A DNA stretch of 38,903 nucleotides from an uncultured Oscillospiraceae bacterium (GTDB lineage Bacteria > Bacillota > Clostridia > Oscillospirales > Oscillospiraceae): NCBI GenBank assembly GCA_910578735.1, contig CAJTSQ010000019.1:3858-42760 (forward strand), in the 5' to 3' direction. Below, piece by piece: positions 8,753 through 17,269 of this stretch (position 1 is its first letter; every line of letters begins with the position of its first letter). Below the pieces are notes generated by a model that worked only from the letters and a program-made list of their open reading frames with translations, did not search any database and was not told where the DNA came from. The translations under genes and the position numbers were made by a program.

Positions 8753-9172
8753 ATGGACCGAAATGTTGGCAGCTTCACCGTGCTGTTCCAGCCCCCCTTC
8801 TGGGTGGGAATCGCGGAGCGGTGGGAGACGGAGGGCTATTCGGCGGCCAGGGTGGTCTTTGGCCCGGAGCCCACCGACGCCCAGATTTACCAGTGGCTGG
8901 AGCGGGAGTGGCACAGGCTGAATTTCAGTCCGGCGGCGGAGGGGGAGCGCCCGGCAGCGGAGCGGAAAAACCCCAAGCGGACCCAGCGGGAGGCCCAGGC
9001 GGCCATCCGGGACCGGGGGGTAAGCACCCGCGCTCAGGAGGCCCTCAGCCGCCAGCGGGAGCAGGAGGGAGCAGCCCGGAAGCGGGAAGCCAAGGGCCGC
9101 AGAGAACAGGAGCGGCAGGCGAAATACCTTCTGCGCCAACAGAAAAAGCGCGAAAAAAAGCGGGGCAGGTGA
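8753..9172 (+). CDS. yjdF: YjdF family protein (DUF2992)
   Basis: 139 residues. The N-terminal half has the family pattern FQPPFWVGIAE, VVFGPEPTDAQIYQWL and NFSPAAE. The C-terminal half is a highly charged helix starting at NPKRTQREAQ and ending in LRQQKKREKKRGR, likely RNA- or nucleic-acid-interacting by composition. B. subtilis yjdF is the founding member; its biochemical role is not known. ATG 8753 follows AGGGAGGA by 8 nt; the TTG at 8747 is too close. It is a single-gene unit with its own promoter, riboswitch and terminator. Confidence 0.88.
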   Translation: MDRNVGSFTVLFQPPFWVGIAERWETEGYSAARVVFGPEPTDAQIYQWLEREWHRLNFSPAAEGERPAAERKNPKRTQREAQAAIRDRGVSTRAQEALSRQREQEGAARKREAKGRREQERQAKYLLRQQKKREKKRGR

Positions 9173-9193
9173 AAACCTGTCCCGCTTTTGGTT
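9156..9193. terminator. Bidirectional terminator between yjdF and ribU
   Basis: AAAAGCGGGGCAGGT (9156-9170) pairs over 15 bp with ACCTGTCCCGCTTTT (9175-9189) around a GAAA loop. The T-run serves yjdF and the A-run serves the convergent ribU. The left arm overlaps the last codons of yjdF. Confidence 0.85.
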
Positions 9194-9217
9194 AAGGGAG
9201 GACTTACATGATTTTTC

Positions 9218-9922
9218 TCAAATCACCTTGGCCAACACCAGGGCGTAGGTCACGAAGGTGGCCAGCAGGGCCAGGGAAAACAGCAGGAAGCCCAAGCTGA
9301 ACTTCTTGCTCTCGGAGGCCTGGGAGGGGGGCACCAGCCCGGATTTGCGCAAGGCGGTGACCACCGGCTTGTAGAGCAGCAGAGTGGCGGCCATGTTCAT
9401 GCCGCCCTTGGCCAGGTTGAAGGGGAGGAACAGGGTGGGCAGCATGGCGGCCACCGTCTCCCGGGAGACCAGTTCCCCGGAGGCGCCGGTCATGTACAGG
9501 GGAGTAATCAGGTAATTCCACAGCAGCATGACCGCCACCATAAAGACCAGGCCCGCGCTCAGGCCAATCACAGCGCCCTTTTGGGTGTGGTTCCGCTTGT
9601 AGAACCAGGAGGCGGTGCAGCAGAAGGAGCAGGTGGCCAGAGCGTTCATCAGGAACCCCCAAGGACCGGTGTGACTGAAGGTAATCATCTCAATGAAGGA
9701 GGAGAGGACACCAATGATGGCGGCGGCCATGGGGCCGAAGGTGAAGCCGCCGATGCAGACGGCTACATGCTTGAAGTCGAAGTCCAGAAACATGACGGGG
9801 GGCATGAGCTTGGACATCCAGGCGATAATCACTGAGACGCCGGTGAGCATGGCAATGCTGGTGATGGTCTTGGTGTCCATTTTGGAATGGGCGGGGGAGG
9901 CGGTGATTGTGGGTGTGGACAT
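9218..9922 (-). CDS. ribU: Riboflavin ECF transporter S component RibU
   Basis: 234 residues, an integral membrane substrate-binding subunit that works with a shared ECF energy module (EcfA/A'/T, not in this window). About six membrane segments are visible. FDFKHVAVCIGGFTFGPM and SFIEMITFSHTGPWGFLMN match RibU-type S components. The start is ATG 9922, with AAGGAG 7 nt upstream; an in-frame extension of 38 codons runs into the riboswitch and is not real. Regulation by the upstream FMN riboswitch supports riboflavin or FMN as substrate. Confidence 0.9.
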   Translation of the reverse strand: MSTPTITASPAHSKMDTKTITSIAMLTGVSVIIAWMSKLMPPVMFLDFDFKHVAVCIGGFTFGPMAAAIIGVLSSFIEMITFSHTGPWGFLMNALATCSFCCTASWFYKRNHTQKGAVIGLSAGLVFMVAVMLLWNYLITPLYMTGASGELVSRETVAAMLPTLFLPFNLAKGGMNMAATLLLYKPVVTALRKSGLVPPSQASESKKFSLGFLLFSLALLATFVTYALVLAKVI

Positions 9923-10029
9923 AAAAAACACTCCTTTTTTGTATTTGACCGCTGAAAGACCATGTCTTCCAGGTGTCAAAACAAACAAGGAGGTGCGCTT
10001 TGGCGCGCCAAACGGCGCGTGTTGTTCAA

Positions 10030-10213
10030 CACACATCTTCTTCCATCCGGACTAGGAAAATTTTGGCATGTGCCAGCGCCTGCGGCGCTGGACAAACCGA
10101 AATTTTCGTCACCGTTGGTCCCGGAGTTTCACCGGGTCAGCGAACAAAAGCGTTCGGTCGCGGACTTTACCGCCAGTGGGGAATTTCACCCCGCCCTGAA
10201 GACATCGTATCCA
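10030..10213 (-). ncRNA. FMN riboswitch (RFN element)
   Basis: Read on the - strand, the element begins near 10210 with CTTCAGGGCGGGGTGAAATT, then CCCCACTGGCGGTAAA, CCGCGA, CCCGGTGAAACTCCGGG and ends with CCTAGTCCGGATGGAAGAAG, all hallmark RFN segments. Between aptamer and gene the - strand carries CACCTCCTT (about 9986-9995), which can pair with the AAGGAG of ribU, while no U-rich terminator is seen. Translational control is therefore more likely than attenuation. Confidence 0.95.
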
Positions 10214-10225
10214 GTTGTCTGTCTT

Positions 10226-10254
10226 ATTATACAGCAGCGCGGGGGAAAATGCAA
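10226..10254 (-). promoter_or_regulatory. Promoter for the FMN riboswitch / ribU
   Basis: On the - strand: TTGCAT (10254-10249), a 17-nt spacer, and TATAAT (10231-10226). The predicted start lies just before the aptamer. Confidence 0.8.
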
Positions 10255-10280
10255 CCCCCAAAATCAAGCCATCCGGGGCA

Positions 10281-10562
10281 TTACCCCTTTAAGAAAAACC
10301 ATGCGGCAACGGCAATGACGACCAGGGCCAGGATGACCCAGGGGGCAGAGCTCTTTTCCTTTTTCTTCGGGGTGCTGCGGGTGCCGTAAAAGCTGACATC
10401 ACCGCGCTGTCTGGAGGGGGAGGGATTTTTGGAGAGTTCTTCCTTCTGCTTTTCCAGCCCCTGGATCAGCCGGATCTGTGCGTCTAAAGCCGCGCCGCAG
10501 GCGGCACAGAAAATACGTGAGTCCTCATTGACATAACGGCATTCAGGGCAGCGTTTTGACAT
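10281..10562 (-). CDS. Small zinc-ribbon, single-TM protein
   Basis: 93 residues. The N-terminus is a zinc ribbon with two CxxC pairs (CPEC and CAAC) within the first 25 residues. A charged linker follows with LEKQKEELSKN, and the C-terminus is one membrane helix (WVILALVVIAVAAWFF) ending in KG. The second ATG (10562) is chosen because AAGGAG sits 7 nt upstream; the first ATG is only 1 nt from it. The topology suggests a cytosolic ribbon anchored at the membrane. Function is unknown. It has its own promoter. Confidence 0.75.
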   Translation of the reverse strand: MSKRCPECRYVNEDSRIFCAACGAALDAQIRLIQGLEKQKEELSKNPSPSRQRGDVSFYGTRSTPKKKEKSSAPWVILALVVIAVAAWFFLKG

Positions 10563-10627
10563 AAGCATACTCCTTTATAGCGGCCGGGAAGACCGGCGTA
10601 TTCTTTTCATTCCATAACCTTGGATAA

Positions 10628-10656
10628 ATTATATCAGAAAGTGCCGCGTTTCGCAA
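10628..10656 (-). promoter_or_regulatory. Promoter for the zinc-ribbon gene
   Basis: On the - strand: TTGCGA (10656-10651), 17-nt spacer, TATAAT (10633-10628). It lies in the gap after the dipeptidase stop. Confidence 0.75.
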
Positions 10657-10666
10657 GACAGTTTTG

Positions 10667-11689
10667 TCAGATATTCTGCGTTTTAAAAAACGCGAAGGCG
10701 TTCTTCCAAAGAATCCCTTCCGCCGCCGCCGGAGAGAGTCCCCGGTCCAAAAAGTAGGCATACAGGCCGGCGAAGCGCTCCGGGCTGTCCAGGCCGGAGG
10801 GCAGGTCGGCGCCGTCGGCATCGGACCCCAAGGCCAGGCAGTGTTCCGCCCCCAGCTCCAGGAAGTGCTCTACGTGGCGCCATAAGTCGTCCAGGGTGGC
10901 GGGCAGTCCGTCCTCCCGCAGGAAGGCATTGTAGTAGTTCAGCCCGATGAGGCACCTTCGGGATACCATCTCCCCGATCTGCTCGTCCGTCAGGTTGCGC
11001 CGGTGTCCGCAGACGGTCCGGGCGTTGGAGTGACTGGCCACAAAGGGTTTTTCCGCTGTTTCCAGCAGGCCATCGAAGCCCTTGTCGTTTAAGTGGGACG
11101 CGTCCACCCAAATTCCCGCCTGTTCCAACGCCCGAATTGCCTCCCGGCCAAAGTGGGACAGGCCGTGGTCTGTCCCATTTCCGGAGCCGATCTCGTTTTC
11201 ACCGTTCCAAGTGAGGGTCATCATCCGCACCCCGTCCCGGGCCAGGACCTCCACCCGCTCCAGCCGCCCGGCCAGGGCGGAGCCGTTTTCCACCGTGAGG
11301 ATGGCCGCCGCCCTGCCCTGGGCCCAGGCGGACTCCACATCAGCGGCGGTGCGGCAGGGGAACACCTTGTCCGACAGGACCGCCATCTGCCGGTGAAAGC
11401 TGCGCTGATACAGATCGTAGTAGGCGACGGCCTCCTCCTGGGCCAGGCCGTCCGGAATAAAGATGGCACAGCACTGGCACCAGCGCACCCCCTCCGGGAT
11501 GGCGGACAGGGAGAAGTGACGGCCAGGGAGGTCCAGGGTGTTGTCGGTCACCCCAGCACGGGACGTCAGGACAGACGCGGCCTCCCTTCGCTGGGCCGGG
11601 TCCCGGAGGGAAGCCAAAAGCGGTTCGTCCTCCGGAGACAGGGCGGTAAGGGTGTCGCAGTGCAGATCGATAAGGGCGTAGGGATACAT
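10667..11689 (-). CDS. Membrane dipeptidase family (peptidase M19)
   Basis: 340 residues, a zinc-dependent dipeptidase of the renal dipeptidase type. DLHCDT near residue 8 gives the first metal ligands. LTVENGS carries the bridging glutamate. WVDASHLND and VASHSNARTVCGHRRNLTD supply the histidine ligands and the conserved SHS-A pattern, and LGSDADGAD the substrate-site aspartates. Start ATG 11689 has AAAGGAG 8 nt upstream. No signal peptide is seen, so it is probably cytoplasmic. The next gene upstream is tex, across a repeat-filled gap. Confidence 0.9.
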   Translation of the reverse strand: MYPYALIDLHCDTLTALSPEDEPLLASLRDPAQRREAASVLTSRAGVTDNTLDLPGRHFSLSAIPEGVRWCQCCAIFIPDGLAQEEAVAYYDLYQRSFHRQMAVLSDKVFPCRTAADVESAWAQGRAAAILTVENGSALAGRLERVEVLARDGVRMMTLTWNGENEIGSGNGTDHGLSHFGREAIRALEQAGIWVDASHLNDKGFDGLLETAEKPFVASHSNARTVCGHRRNLTDEQIGEMVSRRCLIGLNYYNAFLREDGLPATLDDLWRHVEHFLELGAEHCLALGSDADGADLPSGLDSPERFAGLYAYFLDRGLSPAAAEGILWKNAFAFFKTQNI

Positions 11690-11699
11690 GGCGGTCTCC

Positions 11700-11796
11700 T
11701 TTCCGAAGGTGGGGCGCGACGACCTCGGCGCGCCGTTTGATTGGATGTTTTCCGTTAAGGGCGGGCCGCCGAGGGCGGCCGCCCCTACAGAATATG
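11700..11796. repeat. GC-rich dispersed repeats between tex and dipeptidase
   Basis: Two pieces are visible. GGCGCGACGACCTCGGCGCG at about 11711-11732 resembles the element in the rapZ-yvcK gap. GGGCGGGCCGCCGAGGGCGG with CCGCCCCTACA at about 11758-11789 resembles the hairpins at 13-31 and 30069-30132. No gene fits here. Confidence 0.55.
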
Positions 11797-11797
11797 C

Positions 11798-13945
<2,148 letters not shown>

Positions 13946-14009
13946 AGTCGTTCTCCTTGGAAAAATTAGAATCATATAGAGTTTAACGCAAAATATGGAA
14001 AAAGTCCAG

Positions 14010-14038
14010 TTGGCTTTTTGCCGGAGCTGTGGTATAAT
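14010..14038 (+). promoter_or_regulatory. Promoter for the cobalamin riboswitch
   Basis: TTGGCT (14010-14015), a 17-nt spacer, and TATAAT (14033-14038), directly before the aptamer. Confidence 0.8.
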
Positions 14039-14044
14039 CACTCC

Positions 14045-14196
14045 GCCCAGGTGCCCGGCTGGCTGAAGCCGGGAGAATAGGGAAGAAATGTACGGTCCCG
14101 CCGCTGTGAGAGGGGAGCCCGCTTCCATGAGCCACCGGGAAACCGGGAAGGGGAGGCCAGGCGCTGATCCTCGAGTCAGAAGACCTGCCTGGGGAA
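14045..14196 (+). ncRNA. Cobalamin riboswitch
   Basis: The leader has CAGGTGCCCGG, GAGAATAGGGAAG, GTCCCGCCGCTGTGAGAGGGGAGC, GAGCCACCGGGAAACCGGGAAGG, GCGCTGATCCTCGAGTCAGA and AGACCTGCCTGG, the ordered conserved blocks of the B12 element including the B12 box. A small helix GCCG/CGGC (about 14207-14222) lies next to the GAGGAGGT of the following gene, which would fit control of translation. No terminator stem with a T-run is seen between aptamer and gene. Confidence 0.95.
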
Positions 14197-14233
14197 CTAT
14201 ACTGACGCCGCGAGAGACGGCGAGGAGGTAATT

Positions 14234-14626
14234 ATGAAAGGAAACAGAAAGACACTATTTGCCGTGGCCGCCCTGGCGGTGGTGGCGGCCCTGATGCTGG
14301 GCATCTGGTACTTTACCAGGCCCCAGGCTCAGGAGGGAGCCAAGACGGTGGTGGTGGAGGTGGTCCACGCCGACGAGAGCGCCAAGGAGTTTACCTATCA
14401 CACCGATGCGGAATATCTGGGCGAGCTTCTGCTGGCTGAAAAGCTGGTGGAGGGGGACGACAGCGGCTTTGGCCTGTTCATCACCACTGTGGACGGTGAG
14501 ACCGCCCAGGACAGCCTGCGGCAGTGGTGGTGCATCACCAAAGGCGGCAAGCAGACTGAGACCGGAGCGGACACTGTCCCCATTGCGGACGGCGACCACT
14601 TTGAGCTGACCATGTCCACCTACTGA
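14234..14626 (+). CDS. DUF4430 / transcobalamin-C-like membrane-anchored protein
   Basis: 130 residues. One N-terminal membrane helix (TLFAVAALAVVAALMLGIWYF, about residues 7-27) leads to a single exported domain of the DUF4430 type. The domain has the TDAEYLGELLLAEKLV segment, SGFGLFITTVDGETA, a WWCITKGGKQ strand and a final IADGDHFELTMSTY. This fold is shared with the C-terminal domain of animal transcobalamin. A ribosome binding site GAGGAGGT lies 6 nt before ATG 14234. Its control by a cobalamin riboswitch and the S-component 5 nt downstream suggest that it captures corrinoid at the cell surface. That role is inferred. Confidence 0.85.
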   Translation: MKGNRKTLFAVAALAVVAALMLGIWYFTRPQAQEGAKTVVVEVVHADESAKEFTYHTDAEYLGELLLAEKLVEGDDSGFGLFITTVDGETAQDSLRQWWCITKGGKQTETGADTVPIADGDHFELTMSTY

Positions 14627-14631
14627 GGGCC

Positions 14632-15147
14632 ATGGACAGGAAAGGTCTGCGGACGGCCAGCCGCCGGGTGGTGCTGTGTGCCCTGCTGGCCGCTGTGATG
14701 ACGGCACTGAAGGAGGCCATGGCCCTTCTGCCCAACATTGAGCCGGTGTCGCTGCTGATTATCGTGTACACGCTGGTGTTTGGAACGAATGTATTTTACA
14801 TCATTTACACCTTTGTCCTGCTGGAGGGCCTGCTCTACGGCTTCCAGCTGTGGTGGGTGAGCTACCTGTACATCTGGCCGCTGCTGGCGCTGGCGGTGCT
14901 GCTGATCGGGCGGAGGAGGGAGCGCCCCCCGCTGGTGTGGGCAGTGGTCAGCGGGACCTTCGGGCTCAGCTTCGGAGCACTGGATGCCCTGCCCTATTTG
15001 GCGGGAGGGACAGCGGCGGCCTTTTCCCGCTGGGTTTCCGGCATTCCCTTCGACCTGATTCACTGCGGGGGAAACTTTTTCCTGGCGCTGGTCCTGGTGC
15101 GCCCCCTGCTCCAGACGCTCACCTTGACCCGGGACAGACTGTGTTGA
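14632..15147 (+). CDS. ECF transporter S component, probable cobalamin/corrinoid
   Basis: 171 residues with about six membrane segments. The N-terminal basic stretch RKGLRTASRRVVLCALLAA is typical of ECF S-components, and ALDALPYLAGGTAAAFSRWV precedes the last helices. It starts 5 nt after the DUF4430 gene and shares its riboswitch, so a corrinoid or a precursor is the likely ligand. It must use a shared ECF module encoded elsewhere. The CbrT-type B12 S-component is the nearest named possibility, but I cannot confirm orthology by eye. Confidence 0.78.
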   Translation: MDRKGLRTASRRVVLCALLAAVMTALKEAMALLPNIEPVSLLIIVYTLVFGTNVFYIIYTFVLLEGLLYGFQLWWVSYLYIWPLLALAVLLIGRRRERPPLVWAVVSGTFGLSFGALDALPYLAGGTAAAFSRWVSGIPFDLIHCGGNFFLALVLVRPLLQTLTLTRDRLC

Positions 15148-15150
15148 AGA

Positions 15151-15183
15151 AAATGGGACGCGTTGCACTGCGTCCCATTTTTG
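15151..15183 (+). terminator. Terminator of the cobalamin-controlled operon
   Basis: AAATGGGACGC (15151-15161) pairs with GCGTCCCATTT (15170-15180) around an 8-nt loop and continues into TT. Confidence 0.85.
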
Positions 15184-15255
15184 CCGCGTTTTGGCAGAAT
15201 GGACGATAGCCAGGAGAAAAATGCAGGAGGTTCGCAAAAAGACCACAAAAAACCC

Positions 15256-15284
15256 TTGACAATCGTGCAGAGATGGTTTACAAT
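15256..15284 (+). promoter_or_regulatory. Strong promoter for an unidentified leader
   Basis: Perfect -35 TTGACA (15256-15261), a 17-nt spacer, and TACAAT (15279-15284). Transcription should begin near 15291. Confidence 0.85.
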
Positions 15285-15290
15285 AATACC

Positions 15291-15529
15291 ATCAGCAGGA
15301 GGATAAAGGTTGAAATATCCTTTGGCTGAAAGAAGATTCTGCAGAAAGAGGTGGGCACAGATGCAACAGCGTTATGTCACCCAGGGGGCACTCTTACGTT
15401 GCAAGCGATCGGAGCATACTGTGCGCAGCCTTGCGGCCTGAAGGGCCGAGTTTCCGCGTCAACAGCTTTTTCTCCATCGTTTGCAGAGCAGACGGTGGTA
15501 TTTTTATACCCATTTTCAGATTACCTAGA
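15291..15529 (+). ncRNA. Candidate structured leader RNA, about 240 nt
   Basis: This non-coding stretch lies between a strong promoter and a small gene. Helices that can form include GCAGGA/TTCTGC enclosing AAAGG/CCTTT, AAGAG-G-TG/CACTCTT, TGCAAC/GTTGCA (crossing the previous one, a possible pseudoknot) and CGGCC/GGCCG. An open frame of 26 codons starts at ATG 15361 behind AGAGGTG, encoding a basic peptide that begins MQQRYVTQGALLRC. It may be a leader peptide or chance. I do not recognise a known riboswitch class; raiA-type RNAs are one family worth testing. Confidence 0.45.
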
Positions 15530-15544
15530 AAGGAGATGGCAGCA

Positions 15545-15673
15545 ATGACAATGCCAAAACGAGAGACAAACAGTATTTGGGCTCGGGTTCGCGACGATGT
15601 GGATATTGATGATCTGATTTTCAACTACGAGGCTTATCACAGCAGCGAGGATGACGTGAGCACCGATCGCTGA
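15545..15673 (+). CDS. Small acidic hypothetical protein (42 aa)
   Basis: ATG 15545 follows AAAGGAG by 9 nt. The product is 42 residues, beginning MTMPKRETNSIWARVRDD and then strongly acidic, with DVDIDDLIFNYE and a SSEDD tail. The frame is open further upstream, up to 99 codons, but the upstream residues lie in the leader and lack a ribosome binding site. It is followed by a strong terminator, so promoter, leader, gene and terminator form a closed unit. No family recognised. Confidence 0.6.
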   Translation: MTMPKRETNSIWARVRDDVDIDDLIFNYEAYHSSEDDVSTDR

Positions 15674-15700
15674 ACGTATTTTGATAGAAACACCCAAAAG

Positions 15701-15743
15701 AAAAATCTCTCCTCCGCTTTTGGCGGAGGAGAGATTTTTCTTT
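15701..15743 (+). terminator. Strong terminator after the small acidic gene
   Basis: A 17-bp perfect stem, AAAAATCTCTCCTCCGC (15701-15717) with GCGGAGGAGAGATTTTT (15723-15739), ending in TTTTTCTTTTC. The following 190 bases to the rubredoxin gene hold no gene; a weak promoter TTGTCT-17-GATATA around 15765-15793 is possible. Confidence 0.9.
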
Positions 15744-15932
15744 TCGTAGTTACTTGATTTTCTCTCTTGTCTGGTGTATCCTAGTGACCGATATAGGCCA
15801 GTGACTTTTTGAGGACGGGGCCGGTGCAGTGAGTAAAAACTGCGCTGTGTGACCAAGATAAAACAGAGTCGTTCAGCAGAAACTGGCTGAATGGTATCAT
15901 GCAAACTATTATGAAACGAGGAGGAGTTCACA

Positions 15933-16094
15933 ATGAAAAAATACGTCTGTGACATTTGCGGTTGGGAGTACGATGAGGCGGCGGGAGACCCGGATCATGG
16001 CATTGCCCCCGGCACGAAGTTTGAGGACTTGCCCGCCGATTTTGTCTGCCCCCTGTGCGGTGTAGGCAAAGACTCGTTCTCCGAGGCGAGCTGA
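15933..16094 (+). CDS. Rubredoxin
   Basis: 53 residues, a one-iron electron carrier. The two iron knuckles CDICG (residues 6-10) and CPLCG (39-43) flank the conserved GWEYDEAAGDPDHGIAPGT and FEDLPADFVC segments. ATG 15933 has GAGGAG 8 nt upstream. It is 90 bp before desulfoferrodoxin, its usual partner: reduced rubredoxin feeds superoxide reductase and flavodiiron proteins in anaerobes. A second rubredoxin domain in this window is fused to the acyl-CoA dehydrogenase at 21195-23108. Confidence 0.96.
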   Translation: MKKYVCDICGWEYDEAAGDPDHGIAPGTKFEDLPADFVCPLCGVGKDSFSEAS

Positions 16095-16108
16095 GGTATA
16101 CGCCGGCC

Positions 16109-16145
16109 TTCCCTTGTGCTTCCGCAGGACAGAATCACAAGGGAA
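16109..16145. repeat. Perfect 10-bp inverted repeat between rubredoxin and superoxide reductase
   Basis: TTCCCTTGTG (16109-16118) and CACAAGGGAA (16136-16145) are separated by 17 nt. There is no T-run, so it is either an mRNA stem adjusting expression of the two genes or a partial terminator. Confidence 0.6.
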
Positions 16146-16184
16146 TACATAACAAGGAACATATCAATTAGGAGGTAAAGCAAA

Positions 16185-16559
16185 ATGGAACAGAAATTTT
16201 ACATCTGCGAGCACTGCGGCAATATCGTCGCTATGGTCAAAAACGCCGGGGTTCCGGTGATGTGCTGCGGTCAGAAGATGACCGAGATCGTCCCCGGCAC
16301 CACCGATGCCGCTGTGGAGAAGCACGTCCCCGTGTATCAGGTGGAGGGCAACCTGGTGAAGGTACAGGTCGGCTCTGTGGAGCACCCCATGCTGCCGGAG
16401 CACTATATCCAGTGGGTTTCCCTGCAGACCAGGCAGGGCAACCAGCGCAAGGTCCTGAATCCCGGCGACAAGCCGGAGGTCTGCTTCGCCCTCTGCGAGG
16501 GCGACCAGGTGGAGGCCGTCTACGCCTACTGCAACCTGCACAGCCTCTGGAAGGCGTAA
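16185..16559 (+). CDS. dfx: Desulfoferrodoxin (superoxide reductase)
   Basis: 124 residues, a two-iron class I superoxide reductase that turns superoxide into hydrogen peroxide without making oxygen. The N-terminal rubredoxin-like centre has C8, C11 and the CC pair near 27-28. The catalytic centre has EKHVPVY, the HPM histidine, PEHYIQW and CNLHSLW, giving the four-His one-Cys site. AGGAGG lies 9 nt upstream of ATG 16185. It is downstream of rubredoxin, its electron donor, and its stop overlaps the Crp/Fnr start by one base. Confidence 0.96.
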   Translation: MEQKFYICEHCGNIVAMVKNAGVPVMCCGQKMTEIVPGTTDAAVEKHVPVYQVEGNLVKVQVGSVEHPMLPEHYIQWVSLQTRQGNQRKVLNPGDKPEVCFALCEGDQVEAVYAYCNLHSLWKA

Positions 16560-17218
16560 TGGAGTTTCAAAGCTGCTTTCCCATATGGAACAAGCTGACA
16601 CAGGCCCAGCAGGACAGTATCCTGGCCGGCCTGACCCTCCGGCGGATTCAAAAGGGGGCCATGATCCACAACAGCAGCCTGGACTGTACCGGGCTGCTGC
16701 TGGTGAAATCCGGCCGGCTCCGGGCCTACATCCTGTCGGAGGAGGGTCGGGAGATCACTATTTACCGCCTGCTCGACCGGGACATCTGCCTGTTTTCCGC
16801 CTCCTGCATACTGCGAAGTGCGCAGTTTGACATCACCATTGAGGCGGAACGGGATACAGATCTCTGGATTATCCCCGCGGAGGTGTACCGTCAGATCATG
16901 GAGGAATCCGCCCTGGTGGCCAACTACACCAACGAGGTCATGGCCGCCCGGTTTTCTGAGGTCATGTGGTTGGTGGAACAGGTCATGTGGAAGAGCATGG
17001 ACAAACGGGTAGCCGCCTTTCTGCTGGAGGAGTCCGCCATTGAGGGCGGGGACCGGCTGCCCCTGACCCATGACACCATCGCAAGGCACCTGGGGACACA
17101 CCGGGAGGTGGTCACCCGGATACTCCGCTATCTTCAGGGCGAGGGAATGGTGAAGCTGTCCCGGGGCATGGTGGAGCTGCTGGATACAAAAGGCCTGATG
17201 GCCCTGAGCGATATCTGA
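16559..17218 (+). CDS. Crp/Fnr family transcriptional regulator
   Basis: 219 residues. An N-terminal cyclic-nucleotide-binding-like domain (about 1-120) has GLLLVKSGRLRAYILSEEGREITIYRLL. A C-terminal winged helix has LTHDTIARHLGTHREVVTRILRYL. No FNR-type cysteine cluster is present, so the effector is unlikely to be a 4Fe-4S cluster of the E. coli FNR type. The start ATG overlaps the desulfoferrodoxin stop (TAATG), so translation is coupled; a longer upstream open frame is only the shadow of desulfoferrodoxin. It probably regulates this oxygen-defence island. Confidence 0.9.
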   Translation: MEFQSCFPIWNKLTQAQQDSILAGLTLRRIQKGAMIHNSSLDCTGLLLVKSGRLRAYILSEEGREITIYRLLDRDICLFSASCILRSAQFDITIEAERDTDLWIIPAEVYRQIMEESALVANYTNEVMAARFSEVMWLVEQVMWKSMDKRVAAFLLEESAIEGGDRLPLTHDTIARHLGTHREVVTRILRYLQGEGMVKLSRGMVELLDTKGLMALSDI

Positions 17219-17222
17219 AAAC

Positions 17223-17265
17223 GCCCCTCCTCAGTCTCATTTCCGGAGCTGAGGGGGGGCATTTT
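17223..17265. terminator. Bidirectional terminator between crp and the CoA-disulfide reductase gene
   Basis: GCCCCTCCTCAG (17223-17234) pairs with CTGAGGGGGGGC (17249-17260), followed by ATTTTC; AAAA precedes the left arm. It sits between convergent stops. Confidence 0.8.
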
Positions 17266-17269
17266 CTGT

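Noticed and set aside
11093..11740. 215-codon + strand frame opposite the dipeptidase
   Set aside because: Antisense to a well-supported M19 dipeptidase with intact metal ligands; no independent support.
15374..15673. 99-codon version of the small acidic protein
   Set aside because: The upstream 57 codons lie in the structured leader, have no ribosome binding site at the start and no protein-like pattern, while ATG 15545 has AAAGGAG.
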